A stretch of DNA of 64,000 nucleotides from Forficula auricularia (Eukaryota > Arthropoda > Insecta > Dermaptera > Forficulidae). Positions 1 to 10,779 of the stretch are shown one piece after another. A model generated the notes under the pieces. That model did not search any database, was not told the DNA's origin, and was given only the letters and a program-made list of their open reading frames with translations. Each line of letters opens with the position of its first letter. The stretch's first letter is position 1. Where the stretch lies: positions 1,000,254 to 1,064,253 of the forward strand of contig JALMQS010000722.1 of the NCBI GenBank assembly GCA_024734495.1. Reading direction: 5' to 3'. Both the position numbers and the translations under genes were made by a program.

Positions 1-434
1 AAGTGGTGTGTCCCAAGGATGAAAACAGGTGGTAGTCGGAAGGAGCAAAGTCTGGTGAGTACGGCGGGTGGGATAATATTTGCCATCGAAGTGCTGTCAG
101 AGTGTCCTTGACCATTTTTCCTGCGTGACTGGGTGCGTTGTCATGCAGCGAAATCACCTTTCCTTCCATGCTAGCGATCCGTATTAACTATTTCGTCAGG
201 TTTCAGCAGCAATTCGGTGTCTTCAAATTGTTTCGGTCGATTACATTTTTTGTCACTGACATTGAAATCACCGCTTCTGAATCGTTTAAATCACAGTTCG
301 CAAGTGTCGATAGATAGAGTATCTGCACACTGTTTCCACTCGTATCCGATGTGTTTCCGCTGCTTTTTCTTCTGATTGAATAAGTAAATCAGCACGTGCT
401 GCAAATGCTCTTTGTTTGCCTCAAAACTCGACAT
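1..434 (-). pseudogene. mariner transposase remnant (D,D34D type)
   Basis: The start codon is at 434-432. The N-terminal part reads as a mariner DNA-binding domain, including FKRFRSGDF and a following RPKQFED-like segment (typical WFKRFRSGDF...GRP). A TGA sits where the family usually has Trp before FKRF. After LLLKPDE the middle of the protein, including the first catalytic Asp, is missing. A shifted frame then gives ISLHDNAPSH and YSPDFAPSDYHLF. The two catalytic Asp residues (HDN and PSD) are separated by 34 residues, which is diagnostic for mariner. The protein cannot be functional. Confidence 0.85.
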
Positions 435-611
435 GTTTACCACCAAAAAAAGCATGCTGCTAACTCTTAAACTTTTAAACAGATATGCCGTTTTGAAGCT
501 TGCTGTTATAGCTACAAAACGACATATTGGTTATGGCGCCAGAATCTATAGGCTTTATGGGCCATCTATTGGAAAAAAGCCGCATTTTAAAGTTACAAAC
601 TTGGTAGGTTA
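1..611 (-). mobile_element. mariner element, internally deleted, cut by window edge
   Basis: Read on the minus strand, this holds the start of a mariner transposase, a deletion, and then the C-terminal catalytic part, which runs off the left edge. The likely 5' terminal repeat is near 590-611: on the minus strand TA is followed by ACCTACCAAG and a stretch leading toward the start codon at 434, as expected for a TA-flanked mariner. The other end lies outside the window. The deletion and frame breaks make it non-autonomous. The terminal-repeat call is less certain than the transposase call. Confidence 0.8.
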
Positions 612-1687
612 TTTGAATTTTGTATTGTTCTTTGTTTACCAACTAGTAATAATATACTTACCTACTGATTTTTTTAGCTATGAAGCTTTTGGAAAACTTC
701 ACCGATCACTCCTCAACCGCTTCAACCTCCCGTGTATATTTTCTTATGAAGAGGGGCGCATAATTGTTAGTAACCCATGGGCGCCAAATATCTTAGGATG
801 GTCCTGATGAGCGAACAAAAATTTTTTTTTATTCATTAAATAACAAACAGTCTAATTGAATCAGTAATGAATTATTCTTAAAAAAACTTCTATTTAATTC
901 TGATATTTATCAGGATAATTGTAGAACGAATTAATAGATAAGTTTCTTACTAGGATTCAAGTAGAGTGGAATAAAGAAGAAAGAGAAGGTAATTGGCATA
1001 ACGTATGAATATTCAGGAGGTTTATTAATTCCCAAGGGAGAGATAGCGGGTTCTCCCCACTCAATCTTGCTAGAAGTAATTGTGCTTCATTAAAATTTCC
1101 TAAAATGTTAATTGATCATAGAATAAGTAAATGTAAACGAAGGAATACTTTCTTTACCTTATCAGAAACATTTAAATGTTTTTTTACGAGAATAATTGCA
1201 TATCCTATAAATACATTCAAAGAATTGTTTTTTCTTTTTCATTTGACAATACTCTAGTGGAAATTGATGAGAATAAGTTCATGTGTGGTCTTCGGATAAA
1301 ACACGTTCTCAACCACAACGATTGCTACATCATTGAATTTTAAAGCTTAGAGAAGTAGCCATTTCAAATGTATAATAGAAAAAACACTTCCTTGTTTTAT
1401 TTCATTTTTTTTAACAAGTTAATTCGAATTCACTTCAAATCGAGTTAATTATTTTACGAATCCTCATAGGTCACATTTTTGCTGGAATTGAATTTTGATT
1501 TTAATTGCCCACTCTGAATTCAATTAAGAAATATAAATTCAATGATTCGCAATAAAACCAAACTTTAAGAGTAATACCCCAACTTTCAACACCACACTTT
1601 GAGGTCAAATTGAAGAAGTACTGAAATATTAATTCATCAATAGGTATATTTTCCCATGACTTGTATAGGTATTAGAACTCTGCAGAG
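612..1687. other. AT-rich spacer, nothing recognised
   Basis: No conserved reading frame, tandem repeat or terminal inverted repeat was recognised. Short open frames here have no family resemblance. Confidence 0.5.
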
Positions 1688-2521
1688 CAGGGGTGTCCAA
1701 CCTTTTGACTTACACGGGCCACATTTGAAGAAAAATTACCTCGGACTGCGGATAAAATATTATAATTCTATTGATATGTGTTTTTCAAAAAAGATAGTTA
1801 ATAATGTAGAAATAAGAACTTTATTATTTTTTTAGCTCATAGTGAGCTTCTAATTTTAATTTTCGTAAAGTTTATACTTGAAAATAGCTTCTCGTATATG
1901 TTTATACATACCTACCTACATACTTACAAAAAGTGATATTATGTAATAGTATTTGTTTATATTTTTTCCTGGCTAGATAATTAATATAAAATTATAATAA
2001 AGAGCCAATATTTAATTTTTCTTAATTTTATGACTTAATATGGGCCACGGCTGAGACAGCCCTGGTTTAAATCGAATGGGATAATATGAGGAATGATAAT
2101 TTATTTTTTAAAGGGGTCACAGATATAATAATCGCTGCTATCCATTATCCATTGACATCTAAGTACGTGCAAAGATCTAAAAGACAACTCCTGACAAGTT
2201 TTAGTCCAGGAAAGAAATTATCAATTAATTAAGATTGTTCTAGAAAACCCCAATTTCTTGTCTCCTTGTACTAGAATGATAACTATTAGACTTGGTTAGT
2301 GTCGTAGCATATAAATTACTGAAATAATAAATATTTTAGAAAATGAAAACATGAGAAAAAGAAGAATTTTGAAATATTCGAAACTTCATTATTTTTTTAT
2401 TTTAAATAGATGAGCTTATAATTTTGCTTTTAGTGAATTTTATTCTTGAAAAAAGCTTCACCTATTGTACAAATGTAAATTCATATTTCGAAAAAGGGAA
2501 TAAATATATCTCTACATACAT
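1688..2521 (+). mobile_element. hAT non-autonomous element, copy A (composite family)
   Basis: It starts CAGGGGTGTCCAACC, a typical hAT terminus. At 2041-2064 there is a decayed 3' end (GGGCCACGG..GACAGCCCTG). The sequence beyond that end (TTTAAATCGAATGGG onward) is shared with the copies at 19307 and 53305, so the repeat unit is larger than the first pair of ends. From about 2420 it enters a second partial hAT copy, which is cut off at 2521 by a LINE fragment. There is no transposase frame. Confidence 0.75.
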
Positions 2522-2715
2522 TGGAACTTGCTTCCTGCCATCCTCTTCTCCGCGAACTATAACCTTCAGCTGTTTAAGACCGACATCCACAGATACCTTT
2601 GAATGCTAGCCATTCTATTTCTCTTCGTCTTCTTCTTTTCACACTAGAGAGGCCAATCTAGGACTTTAGAGGATGCACCTTTGTGGTGTAACTCCTTCTC
2701 GCATCAATTACAAAA
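2522..2715 (+). pseudogene. non-LTR retrotransposon C-terminus and 3' UTR (Jockey/CR1-like)
   Basis: The plus frame 2522-2602 reads WNLLPAILFSANYNLQLFK followed by T-D-IHRYL and a stop. This is the terminal motif of many Jockey/CR1-type LINE ORF2 proteins (WNSLP..FP..YNLQ.FK..I.RYL). The following ~110 bases match the 3' UTR of the minus-strand copy at 23.6 kb (GGTGTAACTCCTTCTC end). It is strongly 5'-truncated, as usual for LINE insertions. Confidence 0.75.
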
Positions 2716-3050
2716 ACCATTTTATCTAATTTCGCTTATAACTTTTATATTTTTTGAAATTTTTCAATACAAAAAAAATATGGTAAATATTCAATATTTT
2801 TCATTAACAATAGATTTAACTTTTTAGGCAAACCCCTATCGTCCACTTTACTATAAATTTGCCTAAACATTTTTTATTTTTTTCTATCTGGAAACAAAAA
2901 GTAATTTGATCTTCTTAAATCTCTTGGTAACTAGATGGGCCGTGATTCTAAATGACATAATGTGATATTATTATTTGTGTCTGATTAGGTTATGAATATC
3001 AATCAAGATAGTAATAATTGATAAATATTAGCTTTTTTTAAATAATAATT
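2716..3050. other. AT-rich spacer, nothing recognised
   Basis: Long A/T runs with no frame or repeat structure beyond low complexity. Confidence 0.4.
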
Positions 3051-4215
3051 AATAATTAATTAAAGTATACACTATAATGAAGCGCTAACTAATGGAACCA
3101 ATAAGAGCGTGCAAAACTAGTTAATTATAAATTTTCTATAGTATTAATTTCTTTTTTTGTAATTTTATTAAACCAATTATTTTACATTAATGTATACATT
3201 GTATTTGTGCTTCGACTCCGGAGATTACTTCTCCACCATTGACTGTCCTTGATCATCTTTTTAGTCCTTGTTTTTTAATAAGAGGAAAAAACTAATTAAA
3301 TAAAAAAAACCTCTTTTCCGACAATTATTTTAATTCCATATTTAGTCCCTCAATCTCCCAGTATTAATTTCTTTTTTTTTTTTATAAATTTTATTAAACC
3401 AATTATTTTACATTAATTAATGTATACATTGTATTTTTGCTTCGATTCCGGAGATTACTTCTCCACCATCGAGTGTCCTTATTCATCTTTAGTCCTTGTT
3501 TTTAATAAGAGGAAAAATCTAATTAGATAAAAAAACCTCTTTTCCGATAATTATTTCAATTCCATTATTCCCCCAATCAAGTCGATTGGTTCTCCCATCA
3601 ATCCTCATCTAGTCGATTTCTCCAGTATTAATTTCTTTTATTATTATTATTTTTTTATATATATATTTTATTAAACCAATTATTTTACATTAATTAATGT
3701 ATACATTGTATTTTTGCTTCGATTCCGGAGATTACTTCTCCACCATCGAGTGTCCTTATTCATCTTTAGTCCTTGTTTTTAATAAGAGGAAAAATCTAAT
3801 TAGATAAAAAAACCTCTTTTCCGATAATTATTTCAATTCCATTATTCTTCAATCAAGTCGATTGGTTTCTCTCTCCCACCCCCTCTATCAGTATTAATTT
3901 CTTCAGAGTAATGTTTTTAAGAACCATTTAGTAGTCATCTGAGAGTGGGAAATAGAGGCAAGGTAAAAAATAAAAAAGGTATTAAAATAAAATGTAGATT
4001 TGTTCCAAAGTCCGTCTCGAATAGAAAATACATATTACACAGGCACGTTTAATTTATTAAATAAAAAAGAGGTCGTCTTTAACAAAGACTAATTTCAATT
4101 ATAAACAAAATTCATTGTGTAACAAAAATTTGTCCCTTGTTAAAGACCACATTTTTGCAGAAACTCCCATGGCGTTTGTTCTGATGAGATTTTATCAACG
4201 TTCCTCCTAAACAGG
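3051..4215 (+). repeat. duplicated repeat segment, copy 1 (partner at 49728-50290)
   Basis: The flanks of this segment match 49728-50100 closely: both have a GCGCTAA.TAATGGAACCAATA-like start, then GAGTTAATTATAAATTTTC, AGTATTAATTTCTT, and later GTAGATTTGTTCC and GAGACCACATTTTT stretches. Copy 1 additionally contains a three-unit tandem array and lacks about 300 bases present in the partner just before the hAT element. Confidence 0.7.
3140..3903 (+). repeat. tandem array, three ~220-266 bp units
   Basis: Units start at 3140, 3360 and 3624 and the array ends at 3890-3903. Each unit begins with the same 14 bases, AGTATTAATTTCTT. Each holds a CCAATTATTTTACATTAAT stretch, a GGAGATTACTTCTCCACCAT segment and an A-rich AAGAGGAAAAA / CCTCTTTTCCG pair able to form a small hairpin. 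The partner segment at 49803-49816 has only one AGTATTAATTTCTT and no unit, so it is an empty site. Confidence 0.85.
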
Positions 4216-4395
4216 CCTATCTATCTCTTTTTCAAATTTAACATTAGATTTTTTAAAAATATATTTTAGGACCTTCGTCCCAAACGAATTTTCCTTTGTG
4301 TGAAGGTAGGAGTCAGAACATTAAATCTTGTGACTTAAGCTCCGGAGTCCCTGAGATGGAAATCAAACATATTCAACAATGAATCAGCCATGCCT

Positions 4396-4543
4396 GGCGT
4401 TCAAATCGCCAGGGATTTTTTTTTGTTTTTTATGAGATTAAAATATGAAATTTGTAAAAAAAAAAAACTATAAATGATTTGAATTTTTTTTTAGAAATTT
4501 CATATTATAATCTCATAAAAAAATCCCTGGATATTTGAACGCC
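4396..4543. mobile_element. foldback MITE nested in hAT copy 1
   Basis: An almost complete palindrome. GGCGTTCAAAT..CCAGGGATTTTT and ATGAGATTA.AATATGAAATT on the left are mirrored by AATTTCATATTATAATCTCAT and AAATCCCTGG.ATTTGAACGCC on the right, with a short A/T centre. Confidence 0.75.
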
Positions 4544-4991
4544 TGCGTGCGGCGCACGCAATGAATGGTACGGGCCTGGCTATAAGCAAGCTATGACTTG
4601 TCTATAGCACTCTTAATTATTTCCGATCTTATATAGGTATTGGGATTTCTTAGAAATAGATTAATCCAAAGATTCTCGAATCATCTTTATTTATTCCTTT
4701 TTTCTATTATTACTAATTTAATAGTTCCTCAGTGAGAACAATTTTTACTAAAACTCATCTGAACGTGTATTTAAACTGGAAGAAATACCAGGCAAGGACT
4801 TGAAACCTTCTATCATTCATTTTAATTGCTCCTTGAAACTATGCAACAATTTTATTTCATTTCGAGAACCAATATACTTTTCAAAACAAAAAAAATGTTT
4901 TTTATAGAAATATTTGAAATAACGGATAAAATTTTTTTCTTTTTGCCGAGAGTAGCAGAATTTTTATAAATTAAAGGAGACAATAAAAAGA

Positions 4992-5148
4992 GTGTCTTCA
5001 GCTGGAAAAATAAATTTTTAAATTTATTTATAACGAGATTATAGTTTCGAGGGCTTTGATCTCTTCATAAGTCTAATACAATTGATTCTCAGAAACTATA
5101 ATCTCGTTATAAATAGATTTAAAAATTTATTTTTCCAGCAGAAGACAC
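4992..5148. mobile_element. foldback element with hammerhead-like core, degenerate
   Basis: Inverted arms of about 55 bp run from GTGTCTTCAGCTGG (left) to CCAGCAGAAGACAC (right). They share AATAAATTTTTAAAT and TATAACGAGATTATAGTTTC. The loop side of the left arm reads on the minus strand CTTATGA-A-GAG-loop-CTC-GAAAC (5071-5044). This is the same layout as the cores at 33.6 and 61.4 kb, with one base changed in CTGATGA. Confidence 0.7.
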
Positions 5149-5281
5149 ACACTTTCATTTTCTCCTTGAATAATTTGAAAATTTAAACATCCTCCTGAAA
5201 TTTTGAAGTCCATAATACTCTAAATGTTTTAAATTTTACGGATGCGCCGCATCCACAGCATCCGTGGATCGCACGCTACTG

Positions 5282-5495
5282 ATAGGTATATAATAAAAAA
5301 AACAATATCAATTGTTTCACAGAATCGATTTAAATAAAAATTGATTTTCAATTAATTGATTCATTATAATATAATTATATTGGATGAAGAGTGTGGCAAA
5401 GTTAAAAAAAATCAATATTTTCGGCGAAAATACTAGTGTTTCTCACTTTTTTCTTTATTATATTTCCCCATTGTCAATTTTACAGATTTATAAGT
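5282..5495. other. AT-rich spacer
   Basis: Nothing recognised. Confidence 0.4.
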
Positions 5496-6470
5496 AACGA
5501 GCTGCTCCAGGCGTGCCTTCGGCACGCCCTCTACATCTCGGCCCTCCGGACAGGTGGCCCTGGCGGGCCGCGTCTCGGCATGTGATTATTAGGTCTGTAA
5601 TATATATTTGTAATATTTTGTCCCCTCTTTCGCCCCCACGCACTCATTTTGGCTATTGATTTTTACAGCATACATTTTATATAGTCTTAAAAACTAACAT
5701 TACAAAATTTGATCTATATCGGAGAGAGTATTAATTTTTTGCCCCCACTCACATTTGGGGAGGTTGAAATTATTTTTTAGATAATTGCAAATAAATAACT
5801 CTCAGTTTTCTAAAGAGTAAATGTACAAAAAAGGTAAAAATTTCTATACTTTGCCCCCCCCCCCCCACACACCTTTCACCCCCATACAGTCAATTTTGAT
5901 AGATGATTTTTACAGGAATAGTTTCTTAAAGTAATAAAGAATAACTCTACAAAATTTGATCAAGATCGGAGAGAGTTTTAATTTTTGCCCCCACTCATTT
6001 TGGATAGTTGGGAGTCGAAAAATCCTGAAATTACTTTTTAGATATTTGTATTTATAATTTTATTAAGTAAAAATCAAGTAGATATCTTATCGTTCTTAAT
6101 TGAAAATGCATAATTAGTGTAAACACATTGCAAAGATATTTTGCCCCTTTTGACCCCTTTAGGGGTCGAATTTCAAAAAATCCCGAAACTTGTTTTTAGA
6201 TATTTTAATTTAGTATTTTAACAAGTAAAAAGCAAGTAGATATTTTATCGTCCTTAAGAGATTTCGCATAATCAGTGAACACACACTTTGCCCCCTTTGA
6301 CTCCCTTAGGGGTCGAATTTCGAAAAATCCTTTCTTAGTGAGCCCCTATGTCATAGATGTAATATCCTCTCGAAATTTCATGTTTCTATGTCCAGTGGTT
6401 CTGGCTGTTTTGATGATGAGTGAGTGAGTGAGTGTATCGGGCAAAGAATTTTATATATATAGATATTTTG
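5496..6470 (+). repeat. unclassified dispersed repeat with GC-rich head and GAGT-rich tail
   Basis: It begins with a GC-rich block unlike its surroundings (5500-5580), containing the perfect hairpin GGCGTGCC-TTC-GGCACGCC and a second hairpin-prone stretch. Four loosely similar sub-blocks follow, each with CCCCCACTCATTTTGG or CCCCTTTGACTCCC and a TCGAA.AAATCC stretch. The end is TCCAGTGGTTCTGGCTG, then (GAGT)n and TTTATATATATAGAT. This kind of tail resembles 3' ends of RTE-type retroelements known to me from arthropods. No reverse transcriptase frame is present, so the class is a guess. Confidence 0.4.
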
Positions 6471-7200
6471 CGACACTTCGCGGCCTTTTCTAATTCCGTA
6501 GCTCAGAAATTTAGAATTAGGCTACTTAATCTAAATAAAGTGTTATAATAATTTGTATATAATATTGAAATTATATATATTTACATATAAAATTAAAATA
6601 AATATCAAATCGATCTTTAAAGGAATAATTGGAACGTGTTTAAAGAGTGAAATGGTTTCGTTTTTATATACTCTCGATGTTATTGTGATTAATTCAGCGA
6701 ATACATCCTCTGGTCTCCGAGAGTCATGCGAGAAGTCCCGTTAGGGTCGGCGGCTCAACCTAAGAATTATTCATAGCTATATACTTAAGAAGTAATATAT
6801 GGGAAGAGAGAAAGGGATCGGAGACCTTTTAACTCTCCAGTTATCCGATGAATGACCCTTTTCTACATACGAGGAAATTGGTGAATTTATCTATGCACAG
6901 ATCAACAAACAGAGAGACTTAATTTTAGTTATCAAAGTAAAACCTTCTATAAGTAAGCATAAATCGATATTCAAAATATATAGACAACTCAGTGATTCAT
7001 TATTTACTTATGATATTAAATATACATATGCATATTAGATTTGAAACTCTTAATAAATATATGTTATTATAAATAAAGTAAATAGGTAAATATCAGTCAG
7101 AGCTTTCAAAGGAAGTAATAATAATTCAGAAATTTTATTACTCCGAAATAACTAATTAGGATACTATTAGCAAGTTCGCAAAACTAGAATAAAGGTAAAC
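6471..7200. other. AT-rich spacer
   Basis: No gene, repeat end or RNA signal recognised. Short open frames here look random. Confidence 0.4.
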
Positions 7201-7201
7201 A

Positions 7202-8159
7202 CAAATCGGACTGTTTGAAAAATTTTAATTTTTAATTTCCTTCATTTTTTTGACATTTTTTATTACCCCCCCCCCCCCCCCTACCTGGTAAATTTTAAAC
7301 TTTTTTTGATCACCGGCTTAAATGATATCGAATTTCGGTTTTTCGCTCATTACTTCCTCAAAAATGGTCCAAATTCATTTTTTTTTAATTATTTAAAGTG
7401 TTTTTATATGCGATTTTTGAGTTTGAAAATTTTAATCTTGTTATTGAAATTCTATGTACTCTTCGATTTTTTTGATAATTTTTCATTTTAAACTTCTATT
7501 CATTCTACAAATTTTTAAGACCGGGTTGATAGTGGTCCTATGATAATTACCTACTATTTTTTTTTTTGGATTTTTCGATTTTTGATTTTGATTTTCTTTC
7601 AACAAACTAAAATACTAATTATTTATTTTAAACACCTGTTAACGATAAAAATCAATTTAAAATAACTTAAAAAAGAGAACTCAATACCAAAAGTGGTTTT
7701 AATAATGGTTAATAGCAAATAAATTTTTTTCGAAATTTTCAAAAATCGAAAAACAAAACAGTAATTATCATAGGACCACTATCAACCTGGTCTTAAAATT
7801 TGTAGAATGAATAGAAGTTTAAAATAAAAAATTATCAAAAAAAAAATCGAAGAGTAGGTACATACAGTTTCAAAAACAACATTAAAATTTTCAAACTCAA
7901 AAATCGCATATAAAAAGAGTTTAAATAATTTTTTTGTATTTTTTGTTTCTAAAAAGTATGTAAAAAACAAGAATTAAAAAATATTGATTTTGGTCTATTT
8001 TTGAAGAAGTTATGAGTGAAAAGCCGAAATTCGATATCTTTTAAACCGGTGATCAAAAAATTTCAAAATTTACCAGGAAGAGTTTTTTGATGAATACTAA
8101 AAAAAATGTCAAAAAATGAAAGAAATCAAAAATTAAAATTTTTCAAACCGTCCGATTTG
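7202..8159. mobile_element. long foldback element (~960 bp)
   Basis: The left arm (7202-7560) and right arm (about 7770-8159) are inverted copies. The outer ends are CAAATCGGACTGTTTGAAAA and TTTTTCAAACCGTCCGATTTG. Inner landmarks GATATCGAATTTCGG, AAAAATCGCATATAAA and CCTATGATAATTAC recur in mirror order, with about 200 bp between the arms. It includes a 17-base C run (from 7266). There is no transposase. A transcript through it would make a long hairpin RNA. Confidence 0.85.
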
Positions 8160-8700
8160 CCTTGGAATGCCTCATATACAAAGTAATGAACAATTTATTT
8201 CGGGCCTATTATGTAACCACTTCTATACCTTCCTATGAAACACAAATCATCTTCCCAAGATTTTTGGGCTTTGAAAAAATGCACATAATTTTAGGATTCT
8301 GACTCTAGAATTGATAGTGTGATTTCCTTTAAATATTCATTCATCTAGTTCAGATAGCAGCAAGTTAAAATGTTTTTATAAACAAAATCAAAGTTGAAAT
8401 TTATACAGATTATTACGTTTTATTTCCTCTGAGTTCAAAAGGTGTTTTTATTTTTTTTTTTTTTAGAAAATCTCTCTCTGTGTTTTTGTGTGTTAATAAT
8501 TTCATGGATAGACCGTTGAATAATTATACAATCTTGAATTTAGAGGTTTTTTTAATAAAATATTCTTATAAAATATAGTGGATTAAGCCAATTTTCAATA
8601 CTTTTTTCAAAATTTCTCAAAAATGGTTCTCTAACTGTTAAAAAAAATTTTGTGTCAAAGAGTTACAAAGTCCCTAAGATAATTGACATAAAAATGTTTT
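8160..8700. other. AT-rich spacer
   Basis: Nothing recognised. Confidence 0.4.
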
Positions 8701-8727
8701 TTTCTGAAATATTAATTGCTCTCAGAA

Positions 8728-8890
8728 AAAATCTTTTTTCGGGAAGTTTTCTATGTTTTATACATACAAGTTAAGAAAAATATGATGATCAATCGTGCAA
8801 AATGCATTTCTTTAATGGCGATTTGTCTCTTGGTAGAATTCTTCTTTTTAATTCGCGTTTATAAGAGGATTATCTGTATCAATGATTATC
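8728..8890 (+). repeat. dispersed repeat fragment shared with 13180-13290
   Basis: AAAATCTT(C)TTTCGGGAAGTTTTCTAT, ATGATGATYAATCGTGCAAAATG and a TTTATAAGRATTA.CTGTAT stretch occur in the same order in both places. The open frame across it encodes no recognised protein. Confidence 0.6.
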
Positions 8891-8939
8891 AACTAACTCT
8901 TTCATTTATCGATGAATCTGATCGAATTTCGTTGAACTG

Positions 8940-9945
8940 AAAATCAAAAATTTAAATACATTTTAGAATATCGCAAAGCTCTTTTTCTATTCGTAATCTA
9001 TATGGGATCACACATTGATTTCATATATTGCATGTATCATAATTTTATATGATATTTATTTCATAAATATAAATAATAGTTTTACTTAGTATCAAAGGAA
9101 AATTTCGATCACCGAAGTGTAGTACTAATATCGAAATAAAAATATTTATACTAAACATACACTTGTATTTACTAGATATACTAATTCCTACATAATAAGC
9201 TTATTCTTAAATGTCGTTTGAAGATAATTTATTATTTAAATACTATATTAAGTTGACGTTTAATATTATATTCTTAAGATCTTTTAAAGATTTCTTCTCT
9301 TATTCCATTAGTCCAAAGACGTAGAATGTTTGAATAAGAATAAATTAACATTAGCGAGTTTTTTTAATTCAGACTTAAAGTACCGTGTGGTACGCCTAGT
9401 GAAATAATTAAGGACGATAATTAATTATACTACCCTTGTTCATCGCTTCATTCGTATAATCCTTGTGAATTTATATCTTTGACTAATTATGGTTTCAATA
9501 GCTTCAGTTCCCATGAAATTGAGACTTGTTGCTTTAAGCCTGAATTACTTTATTAGAGTTAAGTATAAGTTTTCACTCAAGTCGACATGCGCCCTTAATT
9601 AACTTGCAATAGCTTTCATGAAAACTTTACCCAAACCTTCGGATTTATTTTGTATCTTTGACCCTCCTGGATGAATTCAAAGTTTAAGTTACTTGATTGA
9701 ATTTAATAACTTGATGTTTAAAAGATACTGAATAGTTATTAGCATGAAACTTTCATTACCAGTTTATTTAAAAATTTATTCTAAATTTCTCATCGAATTC
9801 AGAATACAAACTTCACGTTCATAGCAAAAGTGGCTATTCAAATAATATATAAAAAAGTGATATATATTTTAAGTAACTTAGACCTGCTTACACTTGAAAT
9901 ATTCATATATTAAAAACAGTATTTAAAACTTAACAAAAAAACATT
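8940..9945. other. AT-rich spacer
   Basis: No supportable feature seen. Confidence 0.4.
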
Positions 9946-9948
9946 TTT

Positions 9949-10535
9949 AACCGACTTCAAAAAGGAGGAGGTTCTCTATTCGACTGATTTTTTTTTTTGT
10001 GTCTATTTTACCTCATATCTCCGCCAATTGTGAACCGATTTAAAAAAAAAAATTGCGTTGGATTCAGTCTAGCTTCCGATTGGTCGCGTTTTTTTTCATT
10101 GGTATTAGACCTTTTTTGTAAGGTTTGTTCAGGCCTAACTTCTTTGTTTATGAGCCGATTTCGATGATTCTTTTTTATTGGAAAGGGGTATCTTAGGGAT
10201 GGTGCCATATTAATTTGGTCAAGTTCTGATGATATGATCAACGACGAAATAACGTAAATCTCCAATTCTTATGAGCAAATAATCGAAATTATGATAAATA
10301 AAATCTTTTATAAAAAAAATCATATGATCACTATTAATAACATCACTAAAAAGAGAAAAATAAAAATAATTTTTATAAAAAAAATAAAACCGACTTCAAA
10401 AAACTTGAATGCAACAAATAAAATAATAATAACTTAAAAATAAAATGAAATCCACTAAAAGGTATAAAATAATTATCTTATTTAGTTACAACTAAACGAC
10501 GAAATATTAACATGAAATTACTTTTTGAAGTCGGT
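9949..10535. repeat. widespread-type repeat with ACCGACTTC ends
   Basis: It starts AACCGACTTCAAAAAGGAGG with GTTCTC..TTCGACT, and ends near TTTTTGAAGTCGGTGCC. Its interior has CATATCTCCGCCAATTGTG, a poly-A tract and ATGAGCCGATTTCGATGATT. I know near-identical phrases as a dispersed repeat in many insect genomes (established observation, from memory). The open minus frame 10008-10265 is the repeat's own sequence and is not a host gene. Confidence 0.6.
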
Positions 10536-10770
10536 GCCAAACATATACATTTTATGAATCGCACTTGTCGGATCTTACTTAGTACGTTTGGCGGGTATGC
10601 TCGCTGATAGGTATAGTTTGTTTGGCAACGACTTCAAAAAGTAATTTCATGTTAATATTTCGTCGTTTATTTGTAACTAAATAAGATAATTATTTTATAC
10701 CTTTTAGTGGATTTTATTTTATTTTTAAGTTATTATTATTTTATTTGTTGCATTTAAGATTTTTGAAGTC
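10388..10770. mobile_element. foldback element with 143-bp arms, nested in the ACCGACTTC repeat
   Basis: Arms 10388-10532 and 10630-10770 are near-perfect inverted copies (ACCGACTTCAAAAA..CTTGAATGCAAC / GTTGCATTTAAG..TTTTTGAAGTC). They share ATGAAATTACTTTTTGAAGT and GACGAAATATTAACATG. The ~95-bp spacer is richer in GC (GCCAAACATA, GGCGGGTATGCTCG). Confidence 0.8.
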
Positions 10771-10779
10771 TTTTTTTTA

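Larger units (their letters stand above)
4216..5281 (+). mobile_element. hAT non-autonomous element, copy 1, 5'-truncated, with nested foldbacks
   Basis: The right end GGATGCGCCGCATCCACAGC followed by ATCCGTGGATCGCACGCTACTG matches the 3' ends at 39186 and 51109. The 5' terminus seen at 50287 is missing here. Two palindromic insertions (4396-4543 and 4992-5148) interrupt sequence that is continuous in the other copies. Confidence 0.7.

Noticed and set aside
412..807. 131-codon plus-strand open frame
   Set aside because: Its first part lies antisense to the mariner N-terminus and the rest crosses the likely element end. No family resemblance.
10008..10265. 85-codon minus-strand open frame with a basic C-terminus
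   Set aside because: It lies wholly within the ACCGACTTC dispersed repeat, whose phrases are shared between species at DNA level; not a host gene.
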